Below, piece after piece: positions 1 through 4,986 of a stretch of 6,080 nucleotides of DNA. The translations under genes and the position numbers were made by a program. This DNA is from Planctomycetota bacterium (GTDB lineage Bacteria; Planctomycetota; UBA1135; GCA-002686595): positions 1-6,080 of the forward strand of contig JAQBVH010000223.1 of NCBI GenBank assembly GCA_027623615.1, read 5' to 3'. A model generated the notes under the pieces. That model was not told the origin of the DNA. It ran no database searches and saw nothing but the letters and a program-made list of their open reading frames with translations. Position 1 is the stretch's first letter. The number at the start of each line of letters is the position of its first letter.

Positions 1-125
1 GAGCTGCGCCCCTCCTCCGTCGCCTCGGGGTCGTCCTGGTCCTGGGCGCGCAACGCGGGCGCCGTGAGGACGAGCCCCAGGAGCAGCAGCAGCCAGCGGT
101 TGATCGAGCTTGGAGAAGAGGGCAT
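1..125 (-). CDS. Secreted protein of unknown function (N-terminal 41 residues only, truncated by the window edge)
   Basis: This open frame starts at the ATG whose complement lies at 123-125 and runs off the left edge. It encodes a classical Sec signal peptide: a short polar start (MPSSPSSINR), a hydrophobic core of Leu, Gly, Val and Ala (WLLLLLGLVLT), and a signal peptidase I site of the form APALRA before QDQ. An acidic stretch (DDPEATEE) follows, so the mature protein is expected in the periplasm or outside the cell. The start is supported by an AAAGGA element 9 nt upstream, one of the few good ribosome binding sites here. The gene diverges from the SDR gene, with only 35 bp between the two starts. 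Too little is present to name a family. The signal peptide is seen directly; the function is unknown. Confidence 0.75.
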   Translation of the reverse strand, partial: MPSSPSSINRWLLLLLGLVLTAPALRAQDQDDPEATEEGRS

Positions 126-134
126 CGCGGCGGG

Positions 135-140
135 TCCTTT
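135..140 (-). promoter_or_regulatory. Shine-Dalgarno sequence for the minus-strand secreted-protein gene
   Basis: Read on the minus strand this is AAAGGA, 9 nt before the ATG at 125. It complements the anti-Shine-Dalgarno end of 16S rRNA and decides the start of the truncated secreted-protein gene. It stands out because most other starts in the window have no comparable element. Confidence 0.55.
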
Positions 141-160
141 CGCAGGGCATCCTACCCGCC

Positions 161-913
161 ATGAGCCTGCCCTTCGCCCTCGTGACCGGGACCAGTCGCG
201 GCATCGGCCTCGCGGTCGCCGAGGAACTGATCCGCCGCGGGTGGGACGTGTTCGGCCTCGCCCGGGGGGCGGCTCCTGCTTCGCTCGGGGCCGGTGGCCC
301 CGGGCGCTACGCGCACCACCTGCTCGACCTCACGCAACTCGCTGCGCTCGAGGCCTGGGTCGCCGACGCCCTGCCGCAGCGCCTGCGCGAGGCGTCTCGG
401 GTCGCCCTGGTCAACAACGCGGCCCTGCTCGCGCCGGTCGGGCCGGCCCATCGCCTCGACCTCGGGGCCCTCGATCGTCACCTGCGCGTGAACCTGACCG
501 CGCCGGTCTGGCTGGCGGGTCGCTGCGCCAGCGAGGTCCCGGCGACGACGCCGCTGCGCGTGATCAACCTCTCGAGCGGCTCAGCCACGAAGGCCTATCC
601 CGGTTGGACTGGCTACTGTGCGTCCAAGGCAGGCCTGCACATGGCCGGCGAGGTGCTGGCGGAGGAGACGGCGGGCTACGGCCTGGAGCGCGACCTCGCT
701 GTCGTCAGCTACGCGCCTCACATCGTCGCTACGCAGATGCAGGCGGAGCTGCGCGCGACCAGCGAGGAGGACTTCCCCCTCCGGCAGCGCTTCGTCGACC
801 TCGACGCCGACGGCGCGCTCGTCAGCGCTGACGGGCCGGCGCACGAGATCGCGGACCTGTGCGCTGCGGACGACCTCCCCGCCTTCTCGACCGCGCGCTA
901 TCAGCCCGCCTGA
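161..913 (+). CDS. Short-chain dehydrogenase/reductase, sepiapterin-reductase-like (250 aa)
   Basis: A cytosolic NAD(P)(H)-dependent SDR oxidoreductase of classical length. The Rossmann glycine motif TGTSRGIG is at residues 9-16. NNA is at 85-87 and the structural Asn at N111. The catalytic Ser-Tyr-Lys triad is S139, Y152, K156 (YCASK). An Arg after strand beta-2 (LARG, R35) suggests NADPH preference. The C-terminal half (YAPHIVATQMQ near 184-194, then a GALVSADGPAHEIADL segment) resembles the sepiapterin reductase/benzil reductase branch of SDRs rather than FabG. The substrate is unknown. The ATG at 161 puts the first beta strand right at the N terminus; upstream in-frame codons (TTG near 110) would add an unlike-family tail. 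The ribosome binding site is weak (AGGG about 14 nt upstream). The 3' end overlaps the convergent HTH-coiled-coil gene by 13 bp. Confidence 0.92.
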   Translation: MSLPFALVTGTSRGIGLAVAEELIRRGWDVFGLARGAAPASLGAGGPGRYAHHLLDLTQLAALEAWVADALPQRLREASRVALVNNAALLAPVGPAHRLDLGALDRHLRVNLTAPVWLAGRCASEVPATTPLRVINLSSGSATKAYPGWTGYCASKAGLHMAGEVLAEETAGYGLERDLAVVSYAPHIVATQMQAELRATSEEDFPLRQRFVDLDADGALVSADGPAHEIADLCAADDLPAFSTARYQPA

Positions 914-1695
914 CCACGTTCGCGCAGCCGGCCCTCGAGGCGCTCGCAGTAGCGCACGTTGTTGCGCTCGACCGCGCGCGCGGCCTCGAGCTCCCGGACG
1001 AGTCGCTCGCGCTCAGCAGCACCGACCAGGGTCGCGCGCCGCAGCGCATGGCACTCCTCGACCTGGGCCTGGTGCGCTTGCTCGAGGCGTTGCTGCTCAG
1101 CGATCAGGCGCACCTGGTCGCCGCGGCGCTGCTCCTCGAGCGCGTCCAGCTCCTGCGCGTGTAGCTGCCGCGTGTGCTCGAGGCGATGCTCGAGCTCGGC
1201 GAGGCGCGCCTCGGTCCCCTGCAGGCCCTCCCCCACCCGGGCCAGGTGCGACTTGAGGATCTCCCGCTGCAGCCGGTTGCCGCGCTCCTCCTCGAGGTCG
1301 TCGCGCAGTCGCTCGAGCTCTTCGAGCTGCGCGCGGCCCACCGTCTCGAGCTTGGAGAGCCGCTCCTTGGCGTTCGCATGCTCCGCCGTGAGCAGCTCGA
1401 GCTCGAAGCGCACGCCGTCTTCCGCGCTCGGCAGCGTGCGGGTCGGCAGGCGCCGCAGGTGGCTCGAGGCCGTACGCAGCGGAGGAGTCGCGCGGAGGTA
1501 GAGCACGTCCTGGATCGAGAGCGAGACCTTCTGTTCGCCGGCCTCGTGCAGCACGTGCAAGCGAATGCCCGTGTCGTCGAGGAGGCGCCAGAGCACTCCC
1601 TCGTCGATCCCGAGCAGGACAGCGGCTTCCGACGTCGTGAGCTGACGCTGGGGGTTCTGGGCGGGGAGGCCCGGCGGGTGGGGGTCCGCAGGCAT
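901..1695 (-). CDS. Helix-turn-helix (MerR/excisionase-like) protein with long C-terminal coiled coil (264 aa)
   Basis: I do not recognise a named family. Residues about 19-69 (LTTSEAAVLLGIDEGVLWRL, then an LHVLHEAGEQKVSLSIQDVLYL wing-like part) look like a MerR/excisionase-type winged helix that would bind DNA. From about residue 94 to 260 the chain is almost purely Glu, Arg, Leu, Gln and Ala in heptad-like spacing (LEELERLRDDLEEER and similar), predicting a long dimeric coiled coil. There are no membrane segments or signal peptide, so it is probably cytoplasmic. The ATG at 1695 is chosen because the HTH follows soon after; an in-frame ATG at 1773 would add 26 Pro/Gly-rich residues. Its stop overlaps the convergent SDR gene. 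An array of inverted repeats lies directly upstream and could include its operator. It could be a regulator or a structural nucleoid-associated protein; both roles are inference. Confidence 0.85.
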   Translation of the reverse strand: MPADPHPPGLPAQNPQRQLTTSEAAVLLGIDEGVLWRLLDDTGIRLHVLHEAGEQKVSLSIQDVLYLRATPPLRTASSHLRRLPTRTLPSAEDGVRFELELLTAEHANAKERLSKLETVGRAQLEELERLRDDLEEERGNRLQREILKSHLARVGEGLQGTEARLAELEHRLEHTRQLHAQELDALEEQRRGDQVRLIAEQQRLEQAHQAQVEECHALRRATLVGAAERERLVRELEAARAVERNNVRYCERLEGRLRERGQAG

Positions 1696-1784
1696 GGCAA
1701 CCAAACCTACCCCCGGGAAAACCCGTGGGTCGAGAGGAGCGCCGCCCGCCGTCCCAACCCGTGACGGCCCCATCGATTACGCCA

Positions 1785-1801
1785 CTCGACCCCAGGTCGA
1801 G
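1785..1801. repeat. Perfect inverted repeat, 7-bp arms, 3-bp centre
   Basis: CTCGACC-CCA-GGTCGAG. The arms are exact reverse complements. The last base is shared with the next dyad. It could be an operator half-site pair or, in RNA from either strand, a compact GC-rich hairpin. It lies 90-106 bp upstream of the HTH-coiled-coil start. Confidence 0.7.
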
Positions 1802-1818
1802 ACGCGTCACACCGCGTC
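1801..1818. repeat. Perfect inverted repeat, 6-bp arms, 6-bp centre
   Basis: GACGCG-TCACAC-CGCGTC. The same stretch also contains a direct repeat of CGCGTCA at 1803-1809 and 1813-1819, exactly 10 bp apart. That is about one helical turn and would place two sites on one DNA face. Confidence 0.7.
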
Positions 1819-1822
1819 ATGC

Positions 1823-1840
1823 CCACACTATGAGGTGTGG
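1823..1840. repeat. Perfect inverted repeat, 6-bp arms, 6-bp centre
   Basis: CCACAC-TATGAG-GTGTGG. The arm and centre sizes equal those of the dyad at 1801-1818, four bases away. The octamer CCACACTA beginning here recurs at 2587-2594, upstream of the ATPase gene. Confidence 0.7.
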
Positions 1841-1879
1841 CCCCAGCGGGGTCGCCTACCGTGCCCCCCCCAGATCTAG

Positions 1880-2554
1880 CTAGGCCTCCGAGGATTGGAG
1901 CTGATGCACAAGTCCATTGCCCCCGCGCGGCTGGGGCGCCTCGGCCTGCAGGGGTCCCACGTGGCTGAGGTAGCGCCGCTGGGGAACCCGCGGCTGCAGG
2001 CCGGCGAGGGAGAGGGAACCCTCCACCGTCCGCGCCCTCTCCTGCATCGGCAGGCTGGCGACTGGCAGGTACGGGATGGCGTACATCTCGAGCATGAGCT
2101 TGACCATGCCGTCGATGCGCAGGACCTCTTCCCAATCACCGCGCTCGCGGACTCCATCCTCCGCGAGCAGCTCCTGGTGGGGCCGCAGGTAGAACACGAT
2201 CCCCTCGCGTACGTCGGCCATGTAGCGCTGCAGGCGCCCGTCGGAGAAGACCTCCGGCGAGAGCAAGGAGTGCTGGGCGGCGTAGGCCAGGTTGCAGAAG
2301 GCCCGGTCCGAAACGAAGGAGCCCTGCTGGGCCCGCTCCGCTTGCAATTGACGCTCGAAGACCTGCGCCTGGTAGCTGCTGACCAACTCGAGGTCCGTGC
2401 GCAGGGTCTCGAGCTTGGCCTCCATCTCGGCCAGGACCCCGCGGGCGACCTCCGAGATCATGGGCAGGCCGTAGCGGTCGCGGATCCAGCGCGCGAGGGT
2501 GGTCTTGCCAGTGGAGTGGGCTCCGACGAGGTAGATGCGGATCGGTCCGTCCAT
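1880..2554 (-). CDS. P-loop ATPase/kinase of the AAA_28 (NadR/Ttd14-like) type (224 aa)
   Basis: A soluble nucleotide-binding protein. The Walker A motif GAHSTGKTT at residues 11-19 follows the first beta strand (IRIYLV). The segment FVSDRAFCNLAYA (80-92) carries Asp83 as the likely Walker B/base position. Arg and Asp residues in the GVRERGDWEEVLRIDG stretch (134-149) resemble the lid region of NadR-type nucleotide kinases and AAA_28 ATPases. The substrate cannot be inferred. Start choice: the ATG at 2554 places the P-loop near residue 11, as usual in the family. The frame is open up to an ATG at 2674, but that extension crosses repeated regulatory-looking DNA. No Shine-Dalgarno is visible; six C residues precede the ATG. 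The last roughly 40 residues (after about 185) are Gln/Pro/Arg-rich, unlike the core, and may be lineage-specific. Confidence 0.83.
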   Translation of the reverse strand: MDGPIRIYLVGAHSTGKTTLARWIRDRYGLPMISEVARGVLAEMEAKLETLRTDLELVSSYQAQVFERQLQAERAQQGSFVSDRAFCNLAYAAQHSLLSPEVFSDGRLQRYMADVREGIVFYLRPHQELLAEDGVRERGDWEEVLRIDGMVKLMLEMYAIPYLPVASLPMQERARTVEGSLSLAGLQPRVPQRRYLSHVGPLQAEAPQPRGGNGLVHQLQSSEA

Positions 2555-2586
2555 GGGGGGAGCAGGTAGGGAAAGGATGGGGCAAG

Positions 2587-2656
2587 CCACACTACAGGAA
2601 GTGGTGCGAGGATTCCACGACACCACCTGTGGTAGCACGTGCCATAGTAGCACGTG
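2587..2656. promoter_or_regulatory. Candidate operator/promoter region upstream of the ATPase gene
   Basis: The decamer GTAGCACGTG occurs twice, at 2632-2641 and 2647-2656, a 15-bp period, each with the palindrome CACGTG. Next to it is the dyad ACCAC-CT-GTGGT at 2622-2633, and GTGGTG (2601-2606) pairs with CACCAC (2621-2626). On the minus strand TACTAT lies between the two CACGTG sites and could serve as a -10 element, but no good -35 is visible. It lies 33-102 bp upstream of the ATPase ATG. The repeats are seen directly; the regulatory role is inference. Confidence 0.4.
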
Positions 2657-2704
2657 GCCGGCGCGGTCCCCCATGGCCTGGATCCTATCGGCCCCCGGCG
2701 TAGC

Positions 2705-2733
2705 CGAGCGGGACCGGGGCCTGGGCCCGCTCG
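2705..2733 (-). terminator. Possible T-less terminator hairpin downstream of the ASST-like gene
   Basis: CGAGCGGG (2705-2712) and CCCGCTCG (2726-2733) are perfect 8-bp reverse complements around a 13-nt loop. The hairpin begins 42 nt after the stop of the minus-strand ASST-like gene. No T-tract follows, so it would be a non-canonical terminator or an mRNA 3'-end stabiliser. Confidence 0.35.
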
Positions 2734-2774
2734 TAAGGCAGCGGCAAGGGGTGCTCGCTGGGGTATCGAGGGAC

Positions 2775-4019
2775 TCAGCGCACGAGCCAGGCGAGCGGGC
2801 CAGGGATGCGTTCGACCTCGAACAGTGCGGCCACCAGGGCAGCGTCCTCCCCGGCTCGGTGCGGGGAGTGGAAGGCCCAGACGACCTGGCCGGCGGGGGT
2901 GACCTCGAAGGCGCGGCCGTTGCAGCTCTCGGTGACCAGGGTGTTCCCCGCGGGCAGGCGGGTCAGCGCGCCACAGAAGACCGAGAAGAAGGCGGAGGGC
3001 GGGTCGCCGCCGAAGGACCATACCGTCGCGCCGGTCGTGAGGTCGACCTCCAGCGCGCGGCTGTAGCCCTCACTCCCCATGTTGTCGAAGATCAGCAGGC
3101 GCCCTCCGGGGAGCAGGTGCGGGTCATGGGGCGCTCTCCATGCGCCCTCTTGCCACCACACGAAGCGTTGCTGCTCGAGGTCGATCACCCCCACCGCGTC
3201 CAGCTCGCGCACGCAAACGAGCACGTTGCCCGCGCGAAAGCTCGGGTGCTCGTGTTCGAGGCTGCCGTCGAGCACGCGCAGGGAGTTCGTGTGCAGGCAG
3301 TCCCCGCCGCGCATGGCCGCCTGCGAGAGCTTGGCGTGCCAACGGGAACTTCGCAGGCACTCGACGACCGAGACCTCGCGCACCAGCTCGCCGTCCGCGG
3401 TCAGCTCCGCGATCGAGTCGACCAGGATCGGGGTCCTGGGGTTCAGACGTGGCAGCAGCCTGGGCCGTCGCGTGAGGGTGAAGATGCGGCCGTCCGGAAG
3501 CACCTCGATGTCGTGGTGCGGGAAGCCCCCGAAGACCCACTGGAGGCGCGAGTCACGGTCGACCTTCAGCAGGCACAAGCCCTCGTGCAGCGCGAGCAGC
3601 GAGCCGTCCTCGAGGAGGTGCACGCGCCGCCAGGCGTCCTGGCTCGAGTGCTCCATGCCGGGCACCCCGGTCAGCCTCTCGAACGGGTAGCTCCACTCGT
3701 GAACGAGGGCGCCGTCCGGCGCGAGCAGGTACGCCGCCGAGTCGTGGCCCGAGCTGTAGAGGTTCCAGCCAGGCTGTGCGCGCTGGGGGTCATGCACGAC
3801 CACGCCGCGCTCGCCCCCCGCCGCGGGCTCGTAGCCCTCGGCGTAGCCCAGCGCGGCGAGCTGTTGCAGCTCCGCTGCGAGGTCCTCCCCCTCGCGCGCC
3901 TCAAACCAGAACCCGGGCTGGGCGGCGAGACGCTCCTCGAGGGTCTGGGGCTGGGGGTCCTTCTCGGACCCGCAGGCGCACAGCGCGAGGAGGAGGATGA
4001 GCTGGGAGGAACGCGGCAT
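2775..4019 (-). CDS. Arylsulfotransferase (ASST)-like beta-propeller lipoprotein (414 aa)
   Basis: The N terminus is a lipoprotein signal peptide: SSQLILLLALCAC, with a fitting lipobox Leu-Cys-Ala before C16 (C14 is a poorer alternative). The protein is probably anchored to a membrane facing the periplasm. From about residue 70 to the end it shows the repeated blade pattern of the arylsulfotransferase superfamily: a DGALVHEW strand, HHDIEVLPDG at 168-177, LHTNSLRVLDG at 242-252, PHDPHLLPGGRLLIFDN at 297-313, and LPAGNTLVTE near 355-364. Known ASST enzymes move sulfate between phenolic compounds using active-site histidines. H168/H169, H243 and H298/H301 lie in the motifs where those would be expected, but I cannot align them. 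Length is shorter than E. coli-type ASST (about 600 aa). Residues 51-59 (LQQLAALGY) echo a C-terminal motif common in sulfatases. Enzymatic activity is inferred; a non-catalytic propeller is possible. Confidence 0.82.
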   Translation of the reverse strand: MPRSSQLILLLALCACGSEKDPQPQTLEERLAAQPGFWFEAREGEDLAAELQQLAALGYAEGYEPAAGGERGVVVHDPQRAQPGWNLYSSGHDSAAYLLAPDGALVHEWSYPFERLTGVPGMEHSSQDAWRRVHLLEDGSLLALHEGLCLLKVDRDSRLQWVFGGFPHHDIEVLPDGRIFTLTRRPRLLPRLNPRTPILVDSIAELTADGELVREVSVVECLRSSRWHAKLSQAAMRGGDCLHTNSLRVLDGSLEHEHPSFRAGNVLVCVRELDAVGVIDLEQQRFVWWQEGAWRAPHDPHLLPGGRLLIFDNMGSEGYSRALEVDLTTGATVWSFGGDPPSAFFSVFCGALTRLPAGNTLVTESCNGRAFEVTPAGQVVWAFHSPHRAGEDAALVAALFEVERIPGPLAWLVR

Positions 4020-4028
4020 CAGGGGGGG

Positions 4029-4043
4029 GTCCCACCGTGGGAC
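4029..4043. promoter_or_regulatory. Perfect 15-bp palindrome between divergent genes (candidate operator)
   Basis: GTCCCAC-C-GTGGGAC. Both 7-bp arms match exactly. It sits 9 bp upstream of the ASST-like start and 56 bp upstream of the PilZ start, next to a run of eight G (4022-4029) whose last base is the first base of the palindrome. Its place in an 80-bp divergent intergenic region suggests a shared operator; the regulator is unknown. Confidence 0.5.
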
Positions 4044-4099
4044 TCAAGATCCTGGGAGCTGGAGGACGATTCTGCACCCTCGAGCTGGCTCGCCACGTC

Positions 4100-4879
4100 A
4101 TGTTCTTCCGCCGCCGCAAGAAAAACCCCGCCAGCCCCTGCGCGGCCCCCGTGAATCACCGGCGCCTGTACCGGGCCCCGGTTCCGTCCGACGACCTGCG
4201 CGCCCGGGTCGGCCGGGAGGAGAAGGACGACGTGCAGGCGACGGTCTTCGACCTGTCCCTCGAGGGGGTCGGCATCGAGGTGCCCTTCCACCTCGACCCG
4301 CAGTTCGAGCCTGGCGAGGTGGTCCAGATCCACCTGCGTCACGCCAAGGAGAGCTGGGTGGTCCAGACCGCCGCGCGCGTCGAGCAGGACCAGCCGGACG
4401 GCGGCGCGAACGTCCGCTACGGGTTGACCTTCCTCAACATGGGCAACCTCTACGCCCAGCTCGAGGACACCCTCGGCAAGTACTTCAATCGCCGGCGGCA
4501 CGCGCGCGTGCACCTGCCGGACAACGAGGAGGTCATCGTGCGCCTGCGTCAGGGTGGTCACCGCCCGCGTGGATCGATGGTCGACCTCTCGAGCTCGGGG
4601 ATGTGCGTCGCGCTCAGCGTGGTCGCCGCTGCGAGCCTGCGCTCCGCTGAGCCGCTGCAGCTCGTCTTCGAGTTGCCCCAGCGCAAGACGACCTTCGAGG
4701 GCCGCGCCCGCGTGGTCGACCGCCGGCGCCTCGGCGCCACGGAGTTCCTCTCCTTCGAGTTCGACCTCGCGGCCGAGGGCAGCCTGGTCGAGCGCCACGG
4801 GGAGCTCGCCGCCTACGTCACGATGCGCGCGGATCGGATGGCGGCCTACTCGCGCAACCTCCAGGGCAGCAGGCACTGA
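4100..4879 (+). CDS. Tandem PilZ-domain protein, probable c-di-GMP receptor (259 aa)
   Basis: Two PilZ domains occur in one soluble chain, each with both halves of the c-di-GMP binding signature. Domain 1 has R21-x3-R25 and D51-x-S53-x2-G56 (DLSLEG). Domain 2 has R132-x3-R136 and D162-x-S164-x2-G167 (DLSSSG). PilZ domains bind the second messenger cyclic di-GMP and switch motility, adhesion or polysaccharide output by changing partner contacts. No enzymatic, HTH or membrane domain accompanies them, so the output partner is unknown. The basic N terminus (MFFRRRKK) could contact membrane or nucleic acid. The ATG at 4100 is chosen because the upstream in-frame GTG at 4037 lies inside the palindrome and adds 21 residues without family character; that GTG has a G-rich stretch ahead of it, so it cannot be excluded. 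The gene diverges from the ASST-like gene. Confidence 0.88.
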   Translation: MFFRRRKKNPASPCAAPVNHRRLYRAPVPSDDLRARVGREEKDDVQATVFDLSLEGVGIEVPFHLDPQFEPGEVVQIHLRHAKESWVVQTAARVEQDQPDGGANVRYGLTFLNMGNLYAQLEDTLGKYFNRRRHARVHLPDNEEVIVRLRQGGHRPRGSMVDLSSSGMCVALSVVAAASLRSAEPLQLVFELPQRKTTFEGRARVVDRRRLGATEFLSFEFDLAAEGSLVERHGELAAYVTMRADRMAAYSRNLQGSRH

Positions 4880-4887
4880 ACGAGCGG

Positions 4888-4913
4888 AGCGCGCACGCTG
4901 GGCGCTTGCCAGC
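4888..4913 (+). terminator. Weak GC-rich hairpin after the PilZ gene
   Basis: Two mutually exclusive 5-bp stems overlap here: AGCGC (4888-4892) with GCGCT (4902-4906), and GCTGG (4897-4901) with CCAGC (4909-4913). They begin 9-18 nt after the PilZ stop. No T-tract follows, so termination is only a possibility. Confidence 0.22.
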
Positions 4914-4986
4914 CTGCGGGGGTTAGCATGCGTGGCGCGGGACTGCACCCGCCACCTCTCCCCACCCGGATCCGTCGGACCCCAGC

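Larger units (their letters stand above)
1696..1879. other. Intergenic region rich in short inverted repeats
   Basis: This 184-bp gap separates the stop of the P-loop ATPase gene and the start of the HTH-coiled-coil gene, both on the minus strand. It holds at least three perfect dyads back to back (1785-1801, 1801-1818, 1823-1840), a short one at 1841-1851 (CCCC-AGC-GGGG), a small hairpin CGGG-AAAA-CCCG at 1714-1725, and a run of eight C at 1864-1871. No open frame here has coding character. It should contain the end of the ATPase transcript and the promoter or leader of the HTH gene. I see no convincing -35/-10 pair and no T-tract terminator. Confidence 0.6.

Noticed and set aside
1174..1764. 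Plus-strand open frame opposite the HTH-coiled-coil gene
   Set aside because: It mirrors the Glu/Leu/Arg codons of the coiled coil in antisense and has no independent motifs or start signal.
1771..1801. Possible minus-strand promoter (TCGACC and TAATCG) upstream of the HTH-coiled-coil gene
   Set aside because: Each hexamer is only a partial match and the spacing of about 15 bp is short. The match may be an accident of the inverted repeat, so it is not listed as a feature.
2555..2674. In-frame N-terminal extension of the ATPase gene to an ATG at 2674
   Set aside because: It would put 40 unlike-family residues before the P-loop and run through repeated CACGTG sites. The start at 2554 fits the family better, although this cannot be proved from sequence alone.
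1880..4019. Idea that the ATPase, HTH-coiled-coil and ASST-like genes form one defence or biosynthetic operon
   Set aside because: The genes are separated by gaps of about 180-220 bp with their own dyads, and none belongs to a known defence or toxin-antitoxin set as far as I can tell.
4037..4099. Upstream GTG start for the PilZ gene
   Set aside because: The GTG lies inside a perfect palindrome and the added 21 residues show no family character. The ATG at 4100 gives a basic MFFRRRKK start followed soon by the first PilZ motif.
2535..4154. Long plus-strand open frame of 539 codons opposite the ASST-like gene
   Set aside because: It is antisense to a gene with a clear lipoprotein signal and family motifs. 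Its own product is low-complexity with no recognisable domain, as expected for a shadow frame in GC-rich DNA.
4906..4929. Possible sigma-70 promoter TTGCCA/TAGCAT before the DUF1579 gene
   Set aside because: The spacer is only about 12 bp, too short for a normal sigma-70 promoter, and both hexamers are weak matches.
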